Assembly (NCBI RefSeq): GCF_011927725.1
Contig: NZ_JAATJC010000001.1
Location: forward strand, 999,001 to 1,063,000
From: Sphingomonas kaistensis
GTDB taxonomy: Bacteria > Pseudomonadota > Alphaproteobacteria > Sphingomonadales > Sphingomonadaceae
Reading direction: 5' to 3'
Length of the DNA: 64,000 bases
The translations under genes and the position numbers were made by a program. Positions within the stretch are counted from its first letter, which is position 1. Each line of letters begins with the position of its first letter. This document shows positions 24,805 to 35,542 of this stretch, piece by piece. The notes beneath the pieces are model-generated. The model made no database searches. It had not been told where the DNA came from and worked only from the letters and a program-made list of their open reading frames with translations.

Positions 24805-27069
24805 ATGCCCCTGACCGCCGCCAATTCCGCCCGCGAGATCCTGACCGGGCTTCACCAGTTGATGGCCAGGCGCGGGTCGGCGCAGGCCAAGCTCGACCTG
24901 ACGGTGGACCTGATCGCCGACGCGATGGGGAGCGAGGTCTGCTCCATCTACCTGCTGCGCGATCAGTCGCTGGAATTGTTCGCGACCCACGGCCTCAACA
25001 AGGAAGCGGTGCACGTCACCCGCCTGTCGCCCGGGCAGGGGCTGGTCGGGACCATCGCCGCCGAGGGGCGGATCCTAAACCTCGCCGAGGCCAGCACCCA
25101 CCCGGCTTTCGCCTATCGCCCGGAAACCGGGGAAGACCGCTTCCACAGCTTTGCCGGCGTCCCGATCATCTTCCGTGAACGCAGCGTCGGGGTGCTTGCG
25201 GTCCAGCATGCCGATCCGCGCGCTTATGCCGATATCGAGATCGAGGCGCTGCAGACGGTGGCGATGGTGCTGTCCGAACTGATCGCCGGAGCGCGGCTGA
25301 CCGACGGCACCGCGCGGCGCGGCGGCCAGCGCGAGGGCATGGTGCGGCTGGCGGGCCTGAAGCTGGTGTCGGGCATGGCCCGCGGCACCGCGGTCTTCCA
25401 CGAGCCGCGGGTGGTGGTCGAGCATACCGTCGCCGACGATCCCGAGCTGGAGCGCAGCCGGGTCATCTCCGCCTTCGCCAAGATGCGGACCCAGATCGAG
25501 AACATGACCCGCGAGGCCGAGTTCGGGACCGCCGGCGAGCATCAGGAGATTCTCGAGACCTACAAGATGTTCGCCTATGACGAGGGCTGGGTTCGGCGGA
25601 TCAACCTCGCGATCGACAGCGGCCTGACCGCCGAGGCGGCGATCGAGCGGGTCCAGCAGCGCACTCGCGCCCGGATGCTGGAGATCGACGATCCGATCCT
25701 CAAGGAGCGGATGCACGACCTGGAGGACCTCTCCAACCGGCTGATGCGGATCGTCAGCGGGCGGATGGGAACTGCCGCGCAGACCGGCCTGCCGAGCGAT
25801 TCGGTGCTGATCGCCAGGAGCCTCGGGCCGGCCGAACTGCTGGAATATGACCGCCGGCGGCTGAAGGCGGTGGTGCTGGAAGAAGGGTCGCTTACCGCCC
25901 ACGTCACCATCGTCGCCCGCGCCATGGGGGTGCCGGTGATCGGCCGGGTCAAGGATATCGGGACCACCGCGGCCGAAGGCGACAGCGTGCTGGTCGACGG
26001 CAACCAGGGCAGTCTGGTGGTGCGTCCGACCCGGGCGGTGACCAGTGCGTTCGAGACCCGGATGGCGATGGGCCAGAAGCGCCGCGCCGAATTCGCCGCC
26101 ATCCGCTCGCTGCCCCCGGTCAGCAAGGACGGGGTTCGTGCGACCCTGATGGTCAATGCCGGCCTCGCCGAGGATGCCGGGGCGCTCGACGCCACCGGGG
26201 CCGACGGCATCGGCCTGTTCCGGACCGAATTCCAGTTCCTGGTGTCCGCCGCGCTGCCCGGGCGCGACGCGCAATATCGGCTCTACCGGCAGGTGCTGGA
26301 GGCGGCGGGCGACCGGCCGGTGGTGTTCCGCACCCTCGACATCGGCGGCGACAAGGCGCTGCCCTACCTGGCCGACGCCACCGACGAGGCGGAGAATCCG
26401 GCGATGGGCTGGCGCGCGTTGCGCCTCAGCCTCGACCGCTCGACGCTGATGAAGGCGCAGGCCCGGGCGCTGATCGAGGCGGCCGAGGGGCGGGTGCTGC
26501 GGGTGATGTTCCCGATGATCTCCGAACCGTGGGAATATGAGGAAGCGCGCGCCCTGTTCGAAGCGCAGGTCGAGTGGGTGCGCGCACGGCGCCCGGGACC
26601 GGCGCGGATCGAATTCGGCGCGATGCTGGAAGTGCCGAGCCTGGCCGAGATGCTCGACCAGCTGCTGCCGCGCATCAATTTCCTGTCGATCGGCACCAAT
26701 GACCTGACCCAGTTCCTGTTCGCCGCCGACCGCGCCGACCCGCGGCTGGCCGAGCGCTACGACTGGCTGAGCCCGGCGATCCTGCGGTTCCTCCGCCGGG
26801 TCGCGCGCGAAGCAGAAGCGGCGGGCGTTCCGGTGCGGGTGTGCGGCGAGATGGGCGGACGGCCGCTCGAGGCGATGGCCTTGATGGGGATCGGCATCAA
26901 CAACTTCTCGATCACCCCGGCGGCGATCGGCCCGATCAAGGCGATGATCCGCTCGCTCGACGTCGCGGCGGTCCGCGCAAAAGTTGAGGCATTGCTCGCC
27001 AAACCGCCGCGCGACATGCGCAAGACGCTAACCGACTGGGCCAAGCGGCATTCCGTCGCACTCGGCTGA
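24805..27069 (+). CDS. ptsP: Phosphoenolpyruvate-protein phosphotransferase PtsP (enzyme I-Ntr)
   Basis: 754 residues. GAF sensor domain (about 5-165), then the PTS enzyme I core: HPr-binding helical part, phospho-His swivel with His366 in GSLTAHVTIVARAMG, and the PEP-binding barrel with GIGLFRTEFQF, DIGGDKALPYL and the CGEMGGRPLE loop bearing the catalytic Cys. It starts the nitrogen PTS (EI-Ntr, NPr, EIIA-Ntr), which in alphaproteobacteria regulates nitrogen, carbon-storage and potassium responses. GAF domains of this family can bind glutamine. The NPr and EIIA partner genes are not in this window. Confidence 0.95.
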   Translation: MPLTAANSAREILTGLHQLMARRGSAQAKLDLTVDLIADAMGSEVCSIYLLRDQSLELFATHGLNKEAVHVTRLSPGQGLVGTIAAEGRILNLAEASTHPAFAYRPETGEDRFHSFAGVPIIFRERSVGVLAVQHADPRAYADIEIEALQTVAMVLSELIAGARLTDGTARRGGQREGMVRLAGLKLVSGMARGTAVFHEPRVVVEHTVADDPELERSRVISAFAKMRTQIENMTREAEFGTAGEHQEILETYKMFAYDEGWVRRINLAIDSGLTAEAAIERVQQRTRARMLEIDDPILKERMHDLEDLSNRLMRIVSGRMGTAAQTGLPSDSVLIARSLGPAELLEYDRRRLKAVVLEEGSLTAHVTIVARAMGVPVIGRVKDIGTTAAEGDSVLVDGNQGSLVVRPTRAVTSAFETRMAMGQKRRAEFAAIRSLPPVSKDGVRATLMVNAGLAEDAGALDATGADGIGLFRTEFQFLVSAALPGRDAQYRLYRQVLEAAGDRPVVFRTLDIGGDKALPYLADATDEAENPAMGWRALRLSLDRSTLMKAQARALIEAAEGRVLRVMFPMISEPWEYEEARALFEAQVEWVRARRPGPARIEFGAMLEVPSLAEMLDQLLPRINFLSIGTNDLTQFLFAADRADPRLAERYDWLSPAILRFLRRVAREAEAAGVPVRVCGEMGGRPLEAMALMGIGINNFSITPAAIGPIKAMIRSLDVAAVRAKVEALLAKPPRDMRKTLTDWAKRHSVALG

Positions 27070-27143
27070 GCGGTTCACGTTGACGGGGCCTTCGCACCCC
27101 GCAACAACGGGCGCCAAAGCCTCGGGAGGGTAATCGACGCGTA

Positions 27144-27938
27144 ATGGATGAAGTCACCAGCGAAACCGGCACGGTCGGAGAGCAGCTGCGCGGCGCGCGC
27201 GAGCGCGAAGGCATTACGCTCGAGGACGTCGCGGCGCGGACCCGGATCCCGACCCGCCACCTGCAGAGCCTCGAGGACGGTGAGTGGGACAAGCTCCCCG
27301 CGCCGATGTACACGATCGGCTTTGCCAAGAGCTATGCCGGGATGGTCGGGCTCGACCGGGGGGCGATCGGCGACGCGCTGAAGCTGGAGATGGGCGCCGG
27401 TGCGCTGGCCGCCCGGCCCGAGGCGCAGGTGTTCGAGCCGGCCGACCCGGCCCGCGTGATGCCGCGCTGGCTGGTGCTCCTGGCGCTGGTCGCGCTGGTC
27501 GCGGTCGCCGCCGCTTTCCTGTGGAACCGCAACCGCACGCTGAGCGCCGACGACAGCCCGGTCGCCGAGGCCGAGGCGCCCGCAACGGCTCCCGCAGCCG
27601 CGCCCGGCGCTGCCCCTGCACCGGCCGCGACGGCGGGTGGGCCGGTGGTGATCACCGCCAATGAGGCCGCCTGGATCCAGGTCAGCGAACGCGGCGGCGC
27701 CACCCTGTTCCAGGGCGAGCTCGCCTCGGGCCAGAGCTACGAGGTGCCGGCAACCGCCACCGCCCCGGTGCTTCGGACCGGGCGCCCGCAGGCGATCCGG
27801 ATATCGGTCGGGACCGCCGACGCGCCGGCGGTCGGCGAAGCGGACCGGACGGTCAGCAACGTCTCGCTGCTCGGCCCCGACCTGATGCGTGGCCCGGCTG
27901 CAACGCCCGCCGCGCCCCCTGCCTCGCCAGCGCGCTAG
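27144..27938 (+). CDS. rodZ: RodZ-like helix-turn-helix membrane protein (DUF4115)
   Basis: 264 residues. Cytoplasmic HTH_25/Xre-like domain (about 10-78: EQLRGAREREGITLEDVAA, IPTRHLQSLEDGEWDKLP), one membrane helix (about 108-127), an Ala/Pro-rich periplasmic linker and a beta-type C-terminal DUF4115 domain (about 165-240, EAAWIQVSERGG). This is the architecture of RodZ, which links MreB to the elongation machinery. Linker and C-terminal domain are shorter than in E. coli (337 aa), as usual in alphaproteobacteria. It is followed by cpoB, so a cell-envelope group is plausible. Confidence 0.85.
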   Translation: MDEVTSETGTVGEQLRGAREREGITLEDVAARTRIPTRHLQSLEDGEWDKLPAPMYTIGFAKSYAGMVGLDRGAIGDALKLEMGAGALAARPEAQVFEPADPARVMPRWLVLLALVALVAVAAAFLWNRNRTLSADDSPVAEAEAPATAPAAAPGAAPAPAATAGGPVVITANEAAWIQVSERGGATLFQGELASGQSYEVPATATAPVLRTGRPQAIRISVGTADAPAVGEADRTVSNVSLLGPDLMRGPAATPAAPPASPAR

Positions 27939-27979
27939 TTCATTGACCGCTAAGGCCGGTCTGACCACGGAATGACGTC

Positions 27980-28855
27980 ATGAAGCACACTCTTATTCTG
28001 GGCCTCGCGGCCCTGACCCTCACCGTCCCCGCCGCCGCCCAGAAGCAGCAACCGTCGCCGGAAGACCGGATCTATCGCCTCGAGCGGCAGACCCGCCAAC
28101 TGCAGCGGCAGGTATTCCCCAAGGGTCAGCCGGCCGACACCGCGGGCTTCGACGATTCCCCCGCCGCCAGCCAGGTGGTGGTGGTCGCACTCTCCAACCG
28201 GATCGACGCGCTGGAACGACAGCTAGCGGAATCGACTCGGCTGGCCGAGGAGAATGGCAACCGCGTCGCAACGCTGGAGACCGAGATCGCGCGGATGCGG
28301 ACCGACCTCGACGCCCGGCTTCGCGCGATCGAGAATGGCGGCGCCGCTCCGCAGCCGGCAGCGGCTGGCGCCAGCGAGACCGCCGAAGCCGCGACGACGC
28401 CGGCCGCTCCGGTCCGCACCGTCGAGGCTGCACCGCTGCCCCGCCCCGTGCGCACCGGCGATGCGACGGCCGACGGGGAAGCGGCTTATGACGCCGGCTA
28501 TCAGTTGTGGCTGCAGAAGCGCTATCCGCAGGCGGTGACCGCGCTGAAGTCGATGGCGACCACCTTCCCGGGCCATCGCCGGGTGAGCTGGGCCAACAAC
28601 CTTGCCGGCCGTGCCTTGCTCGACAGCGGCCAGCCGCGCGCCGCGGCCGAGGCGCTGCTGGCCAATTACCGCGGCAATCCCAAGGGCGAGCGCGCCGCCG
28701 ACAGCCTGTTCTACCTCGGTGAAGCGCTGGTCGCGCTGAAGCAGCCGGCGCAGGCGTGCAAGGCTTATGCCGAGCTCGAGGAAGTCTATGGCGGGTCGAT
28801 GCGCGCCGACCTGCAGCGGCTGTTGCCGCCGGCCAAGACCCGGGCCCGCTGCTGA
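27980..28855 (+). CDS. cpoB: Tol-Pal system protein YbgF/CpoB
   Basis: 291-residue periplasmic protein: signal peptide (1-20, ending AAAQ), a coiled-coil oligomerisation segment (about 27-115: EDRIYRLERQTRQLQRQV, LSNRIDALERQLAES) and a C-terminal TPR domain (about 160-290: AAYDAGYQLWLQKRYPQA, SLFYLGEALVALKQPAQA). CpoB coordinates Tol-Pal with peptidoglycan synthesis at the division site. The rest of the tol-pal cluster (tolQRAB, pal), normally just upstream, is absent here; rodZ takes its place. Its stop overlaps the tilS start by one base. Confidence 0.88.
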   Translation: MKHTLILGLAALTLTVPAAAQKQQPSPEDRIYRLERQTRQLQRQVFPKGQPADTAGFDDSPAASQVVVVALSNRIDALERQLAESTRLAEENGNRVATLETEIARMRTDLDARLRAIENGGAAPQPAAAGASETAEAATTPAAPVRTVEAAPLPRPVRTGDATADGEAAYDAGYQLWLQKRYPQAVTALKSMATTFPGHRRVSWANNLAGRALLDSGQPRAAAEALLANYRGNPKGERAADSLFYLGEALVALKQPAQACKAYAELEEVYGGSMRADLQRLLPPAKTRARC

Positions 28856-29817
28856 TGTCCGCCGCCGTCCCGGCCGACGCCGGGACGCGGCTTGCGGCGG
28901 CCCTCGATCGCCTTGTTCCCGATGGCAACCTCGGGCTCGCCGTGTCCGGCGGGCCGGACAGCCTCGCGCTGCTGCTGCTCGCCGCCGAGGTGCGGCCGGG
29001 CCGGGTTCGGGCGGCGACGGTCGATCACGCGCTGCGGCCCGACAGCGCCGGGGAAGCGGCGATGGTGGCAGGCCTTTGCGCCGGCCTCGGCGTGCCCCAT
29101 GATATCCTGACCGTGACCGTCGGCGCCGGCGCCAGCCTGCAGGCCCAGGCGCGCGCGGCGCGTTATGCGGCACTTGGCGAATGGGCGGCGCGCGCGGGGC
29201 TGTCGGCGGTGGCGACCGCCCACCATGCCGACGACCAGGCCGAGACGCTGCTGATGCGGCTTGCCCGGGGAAGCGGGCTGGGCGGCCTTGCCGGCATCCG
29301 CGAGACGGCGGAGATCGGCGGCTGCCGCGTGGTCCGGCCGTTGCTCACGATGCGCAAGGCCGCTCTGGCGCAGATCGTCGACGCGGCCGGGTGGACCCCG
29401 GTGCTGGATCCGGCGAACGACGACCCGCGCCATGAACGGACGCGGGTGCGGCACTTGCTGGCCTCGGTCGACTGGCTCGATGCCGAGCGGCTGGCGCGCA
29501 GCGCGGCGGCGCTGGGCGAGGCCAACCAGGCCGTCGAGGCGGCGGTCGAGCAGGCGCGGCACGATCACCTCGTCTTGACCGCCGACGGCATCATGCTGCG
29601 CGAGCTCGACCTGGTGCCTCGCGAAGTCCGCCGGCGCCTGCTGCTGTCCGCGCTGGCGCTGGTCGAGACCGTTCCGAGCGGTCCCGAGCTCGACCGGATG
29701 ATGGCGGCGCTGGAGTCGGGCAGAGCGGCGACGGTCGGGCTGGCCAAGGTGTCCCCGGCCACCGGCGGCGGGTGGCGGATCGAATGCGCGCCCCCGCGAC
29801 GCCAACTGCATCCATAA
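28855..29817 (+). CDS. tilS: tRNA(Ile)-lysidine synthase
   Basis: Essential PP-loop enzyme that converts C34 of tRNA-Ile(CAU) to lysidine. The ATP loop is SGGPDS (residues 31-36), with the family motif ATAHHADDQAETLLMRLARG. 320 residues, i.e. the short form that lacks the C-terminal domains of E. coli TilS (432 aa), as in many alphaproteobacteria. The ATG overlaps the cpoB stop (TGATG), a coupling I expect in this ybgF-tilS-ftsH neighbourhood; here a PilZ gene and a serine hydrolase gene separate tilS from ftsH. Confidence 0.93.
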   Translation: MSAAVPADAGTRLAAALDRLVPDGNLGLAVSGGPDSLALLLLAAEVRPGRVRAATVDHALRPDSAGEAAMVAGLCAGLGVPHDILTVTVGAGASLQAQARAARYAALGEWAARAGLSAVATAHHADDQAETLLMRLARGSGLGGLAGIRETAEIGGCRVVRPLLTMRKAALAQIVDAAGWTPVLDPANDDPRHERTRVRHLLASVDWLDAERLARSAAALGEANQAVEAAVEQARHDHLVLTADGIMLRELDLVPREVRRRLLLSALALVETVPSGPELDRMMAALESGRAATVGLAKVSPATGGGWRIECAPPRRQLHP

Positions 29818-29863
29818 TGGATGTATTGCGACCGCGCGGCGCCGTGCGCGGCGATAAGGAAGC

Positions 29864-30466
29864 ATGTGGTCGACGACTCCCGCTCCCGCCAGCAGCGACG
29901 GGGACCCGCCGGCCGGGGACGGCGGCCCGGCCCTTCCCGAACGGCAGCAGCGCACCAACCTGTTCCTTGCCGCCCGGCTGAGCCTGTCGGGCGAACCGCC
30001 GCGGGACGTCCGGGTCCGTAACCTGAGCGCGTCGGGCGCAAGGATCGATCTCTCCCGCCCGCCGCCGACCGGCACCACCTTGTTGCTTTGCCGGGGCGCG
30101 GCGGAAGTGGCGGGGGAGGTGATCTGGAGCAGCGAGGCGAGTTGCGGCCTGCGTTTCAGCCAGGAGATCGATGTCGCCCGCTGGATGTCGGACCGGCCCC
30201 AGGCCGCTGCGGCTAGCCTGCGCGAACCGACGCTGGCCGAGGACCTCGCCCTTGCCCGGCAACTGGTCGGGCGCGTCGAGGACGCCGTGTCGGCCCAGCC
30301 CGCGGTGGTGGCATTGCTGGGGACCGAATTGCAGGCGCTGGACCTGCTCGCGCAATTGTTGGCGTCGTCGGAGAAACGGGCGGCGGGCTCCACCGTGCCG
30401 ACGTTCCGCAGGCTGCAGCAGGCGGCGGCGACCTTTCTGCGCCAGCCACCGCTCAGCGGCGGCTAA
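29864..30466 (+). CDS. PilZ-domain protein with altered RxxxR motif
   Basis: 200 residues. A disordered Pro/Ala/Gly-rich N-terminus (1-25), a PilZ-like barrel (about 27-110) and a helical C-terminal part (115-195). The second PilZ element is present (NLSASGARID) but the first reads ERQQRT, i.e. RxxR rather than RxxxR, so c-di-GMP binding may be lost or changed. A GGAAG ribosome binding site sits before the ATG. It lies between tilS and ftsH, where such a gene is not usual. Confidence 0.75.
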   Translation: MWSTTPAPASSDGDPPAGDGGPALPERQQRTNLFLAARLSLSGEPPRDVRVRNLSASGARIDLSRPPPTGTTLLLCRGAAEVAGEVIWSSEASCGLRFSQEIDVARWMSDRPQAAAASLREPTLAEDLALARQLVGRVEDAVSAQPAVVALLGTELQALDLLAQLLASSEKRAAGSTVPTFRRLQQAAATFLRQPPLSGG

Positions 30467-30476
30467 CCCTCAGTCG

Positions 30477-31334
30477 TCAGTTGGCGCTGATTGCCCGGGC
30501 CATGCTGTCGGAGAAGGCGACGCTGCGGACCCAGCCGGCGAAGCCGTCGTAGATGGTCCGCGCGGCCTGGGCGATTGTCAGCGGACGATCGGTGCCGCCG
30601 CGGGCGAAGAAGGCCACTGCCAGCCGGCGCCCGTCGGGCAGGGTCAGATAGCCGACGTCGCTCGTGTAATTGTTGAGGGTGCCCGTCTTGTGGGCGATCG
30701 GCACTCCGGCGAGCATACCGCGGATGCGGTTCTTGCCAGTGCTGCAACGGGCCATGACGTCGAGCAGATAGGCGCGGTTGGCCGGGGTCAGGATGTTGCC
30801 CTTGTCGAGCGAGCGCAGCATTTCCACCATCGCCACCGGGGTCGAACTGTCGCGCAGGTCCCACAGGTCGCGCTTGTCGGCGAGCAGGCGGGCGATGTTG
30901 CGATCGACCCGGACGCCGCGGATCTGATTGTGATCGAGCCATTGCTGGATCGCACGCGGCCCGCCGAGGTTGGCGATCAGCAGGTCGGTCGACTGGTTGT
31001 TGGACTTGATCATCATCGATTCGATCAGTGCACGCGCGCTTTGCCCGGCGATCCTGTCGTTCAGGGTGCGGCGGCCGGATTCGACCTGGTCGAGATAGGC
31101 GGCGGCAACCGCGACCTTCATGGTCGAGGCCATCGGATAGGCCTTGTCGCCGTTGATGGCGACCGTTTCGCCGGTGGCGAGGTCGAGCGCGGCGACGCCG
31201 ACGTCGCCCGAGCGGCCCGCAAGCAGGGTCGCGAGCTGTTGTTCGAGGCTTTGCAGGTGCGGGCTGGACGCCGCCAGGGCCGGATGTGCGGCGACCAGGC
31301 TGAGAATCCAGGCGAGCAAGGCGAAAACGCGCAT
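30477..31334 (-). CDS. Class A beta-lactamase-fold serine hydrolase lacking the Glu166 equivalent
   Basis: 285 residues; signal peptide 1-21. The penicillin-binding motifs are in order: S70-T-M-K73 (nucleophile), S111-N-N113 (the SDN box), and H215-K-T-G218. The omega-loop does not fit: where class A enzymes have R-W-E-P-E-L-N there is RNIARLL, so neither the deacylating Glu166 nor Asn170 is visible, although the following RDSSTP does match class A. Such a protein could acylate but deacylate slowly, as in PBP-like or esterase relatives. I start at 31334 because GGAG stands five bases before it. Divergent from ftsH. Confidence 0.78.
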   Translation of the reverse strand: MRVFALLAWILSLVAAHPALAASSPHLQSLEQQLATLLAGRSGDVGVAALDLATGETVAINGDKAYPMASTMKVAVAAAYLDQVESGRRTLNDRIAGQSARALIESMMIKSNNQSTDLLIANLGGPRAIQQWLDHNQIRGVRVDRNIARLLADKRDLWDLRDSSTPVAMVEMLRSLDKGNILTPANRAYLLDVMARCSTGKNRIRGMLAGVPIAHKTGTLNNYTSDVGYLTLPDGRRLAVAFFARGGTDRPLTIAQAARTIYDGFAGWVRSVAFSDSMARAISAN

Positions 31335-31581
31335 CTGGGCTCCATCATCCAATCGGAAGAACCGACGTCCTGCCCCTTATGACGGCCGGCGGCTCAATGC
31401 TTCCTTAACGGTATGTCGAAGTTCCCTTGACCGACAAGCAGTTGGGCAGGGGCTGAGCCGAGCTGTGTCGTCGCTGCGGCGAATCGAGTCGCCGGGTGCC
31501 GCGGTGACACAGAAAGAGACAGTGGCCGCCTTCATTTCCAGGCCTCTAGGCGCTGGGCCGCCCATCACCTACATTGCGGGC

Positions 31582-33531
<1,950 letters not shown>

Positions 33532-33554
33532 CCGCCCGCCTGCGGACTGAAATG

Positions 33555-33589
33555 GCGCCGTCCCGGCTTCGGCAGGGGCGGCGCTTTTT
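33555..33589 (+). terminator. Intrinsic terminator after ftsH
   Basis: GC-rich stem (GCGCCGTCCC pairing with GGGGCGGCGC, one G-U) around a small inner hairpin GGC-TTCG-GC, followed directly by TTTTT. It begins 23 bases after the ftsH stop codon, so the small secreted-protein genes downstream probably have their own promoter. Confidence 0.75.
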
Positions 33590-33635
33590 CGTGCCGTTCA
33601 CTTTGCCTTCATCGCCGGATGGGCCATGAAGCGGC

Positions 33636-34013
33636 ATGTACCGCTTGCTGGCTGTTGCCGTGCTCCTCGCCTCCGCCGTTCCCGCCGCTGCCGCGGCACC
33701 GGGCGCCGCCGAGAATTTCCTCAACCGGGCCGATCGCCTGCTCGGCAAGGGGCCGCTGGCGCTGGTCGACGGCGACTACAAGCGCCTCCAGCGCGAGGGC
33801 AAAGCGGCCGGCAGCAGCATCGAGGCCGAGCGGGTCGCGGCCGAGAAGGCAGGCAAGCCGATCAAATATTGCAGCCCGAAGCCGCGCGCCGACCTTGGCG
33901 ACAGGGAATTCCTCGCGGCGCTGCGGAAGATCCCGCAGGCCGAGCGCCAGCGGCTGAGCTTGCGGGCCGCGATGCTGCAAGTGCTTCAGCGCAAATATCC
34001 GTGCCGTCGCTGA
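33636..34013 (+). CDS. Small secreted protein, paralog A of a tandem pair
   Basis: 125 residues with a signal peptide (cut about residue 20, AAAA) and a helical, basic mature part. I do not recognise a named family. It aligns with the next gene along the whole mature length: KGPLAL near residue 38, a Cys (Cys79 in KYCSPK), EFL..L..IP.AERQR near 91-106, and a terminal K-Y-P-C (Cys123). The two cysteines probably form a disulfide in the periplasm. The function is unknown; position after ftsH behind a terminator does not inform it. Confidence 0.72.
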   Translation: MYRLLAVAVLLASAVPAAAAAPGAAENFLNRADRLLGKGPLALVDGDYKRLQREGKAAGSSIEAERVAAEKAGKPIKYCSPKPRADLGDREFLAALRKIPQAERQRLSLRAAMLQVLQRKYPCRR

Positions 34014-34038
34014 CGGTTCACCCTCGACAGGAGCCTTG

Positions 34039-34425
34039 ATGCGACCACTGACCCTTGCCCTCGGCGGCACGCTGCTGACCCTTGCCGCGACCCCGCTGGC
34101 AGCCCAGTCGATGAACGCCGAAGTCTATCACAAGCGCGCTTCCGCGCTGCTGAAGAAGGGACCGCTGGCGCTGTTGAGCCGGGGCGAGATCAGGGCGTTG
34201 GCGGAGGAAGGGCAGAAGGCGGGGCTGAAGGCGCGCGAGCAGCGGCTGGCCGTGCTCAAGGCCGGTGGCAAGCCGCGTTCCTGCCCGCCCGAAGGCAAGC
34301 AGGGCATGGAAGTGCGCGAGTTCATGGCCCGGCTCGGCGCCATCCCCAGGGCCGAGCGTCAGCGGATCGACATGACCGAGGCGATGACCCGCATCTCGGC
34401 CGCCAAATTTCCCTGCCCGGCCTAG
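34039..34425 (+). CDS. Small secreted protein, paralog B of a tandem pair
   Basis: 128 residues, signal peptide ending AAQ (about residue 23). Same layout as the preceding gene: KKGPLAL at 39-45, Cys82 (RSCPPE), EFMARLGAIPRAERQR, and the terminal KFPC (Cys126). It diverges enough from paralog A to indicate an old duplication. AGGAG stands 5 bases before the ATG, and only 25 bases separate the genes. The 3' end overlaps the convergent DUF3667 gene by four bases. Function unknown. Confidence 0.75.
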   Translation: MRPLTLALGGTLLTLAATPLAAQSMNAEVYHKRASALLKKGPLALLSRGEIRALAEEGQKAGLKAREQRLAVLKAGGKPRSCPPEGKQGMEVREFMARLGAIPRAERQRIDMTEAMTRISAAKFPCPA

Positions 34426-35477
34426 TCGAACAGGCCGAGCAGCACGAGGCCGATCCCGAACAGGATCACGATCGAGAAGGAGCCGACGCTCAGCACGGCG
34501 GCCCGCCACAGCGCCGACAGGCTCGACAGGCTGTAGGCGCCGCGCAGCTGACGGTACATGTGGACGGGCGGGATCAGCGTCAGCAGCCCGACCCCTGGCA
34601 GGCCGGTCAGCCGGTAAAGGCTTCCGGTCACCACCAGCAACGTCATGAAGCAAAGTGAATAGGTCACGAACACCGTGTGGTCGTACAATCGCCAGCGGCG
34701 CGAAAAGGGAAACAGCAGCCACATCAGCGGCAGCGACAGAGGGATCAGCGCCCAGCTGTACTTGTAGCCGTTGCTCTTGAGCTTGAAGAACAGGAGTTCG
34801 GGGTTCTTCTTGGCCTTGAGATAGGCGTCGTTGAGGGCGGCAACCGAGGTCGGCGCATCGTCCGAGGCGTGGGTCAGCGCTCCCGCCGTGCCATCCTTGG
34901 CGATATCGCGGGCCAAGGCGATGTCCTCGTTCTGGGAAGCGATCGTCCGGTCGATCCGGGCGATCGCCGCCTGGTCGCCGGCGGCCACGGCGCGTGTCCG
35001 CTGGGTTGCCAGGTCGCGCAGCTTGGCCTCGGATTCCTTGACCCCATTCTCAAGCCCGGCCTGGAGCTGGCTGGTGTCGATGAGGCTGTTCGAGGGAAGC
35101 TGGCTGACCACCGCGAACATCAGGAAGACGCCGAACAGGAACAGGGCGATCGGCGACACGAAGCTGGCGCGCTGCCCGTCGATGTAGCGGCGGGTGAGCT
35201 CGCCCGGGCGCCATGCCAGCATCGGCAGGGTGCGCCAGATCTTGCCCTCGAAGTGGAACACGCCGTGCAGCAGGTCGTGCCCAAAGGCGCCGAGCGAGCG
35301 GTGGACGTGGGCATGCTGGCCGCAGGCGTGGCAATAATCGCCGGCCAGCGGCGTGCCGCAGTTTAGGCAGGCGCGCTCGGTGGTGTGGCCGCTCTCGTCG
35401 AGCCCCGTGCGCGGCTCGACCGCACGCGCGGCAAGCCCCCCGGTGACAGCATCCGCGATCGGTTCGACGACGTTCAT
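34422..35477 (-). CDS. DUF3667-family membrane protein with zinc ribbon
   Basis: 351 residues. An N-terminal treble-clef/zinc ribbon (Cys37-x2-Cys40 and Cys49-x2-Cys52) precedes a conserved helix region (HRSLGAFGHDLLHGVFHFEGK) and about five membrane helices (near 108-125, 245-262, 270-290, 290-305, 325-348). A soluble coiled-coil loop (about 140-195) lies between the first and second helices. DUF3667 proteins are widespread and uncharacterised. It converges with the small-secreted-protein gene and diverges from nadD. Confidence 0.8.
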   Translation of the reverse strand: MNVVEPIADAVTGGLAARAVEPRTGLDESGHTTERACLNCGTPLAGDYCHACGQHAHVHRSLGAFGHDLLHGVFHFEGKIWRTLPMLAWRPGELTRRYIDGQRASFVSPIALFLFGVFLMFAVVSQLPSNSLIDTSQLQAGLENGVKESEAKLRDLATQRTRAVAAGDQAAIARIDRTIASQNEDIALARDIAKDGTAGALTHASDDAPTSVAALNDAYLKAKKNPELLFFKLKSNGYKYSWALIPLSLPLMWLLFPFSRRWRLYDHTVFVTYSLCFMTLLVVTGSLYRLTGLPGVGLLTLIPPVHMYRQLRGAYSLSSLSALWRAAVLSVGSFSIVILFGIGLVLLGLFD

Positions 35478-35542
35478 GGTGTTTGGCTTCCCCTGCGGCC
35501 AAGAGTGGCAGAGGAGCCCTCGCGCTGCTAGCCCCTGCAGCC

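Noticed and set aside
31401..31460. Possible sigma-32-type promoter before ftsH (CTTGAC with a later CAGG-like element)
   Set aside because: Only the -35-like half resembles the consensus; no convincing -10 element is present.
31144..31581. N-terminal extension of the ftsH frame (146 codons)
   Set aside because: It runs through the promoter region and the divergent hydrolase gene; FtsH begins normally at the ATG at 31582.
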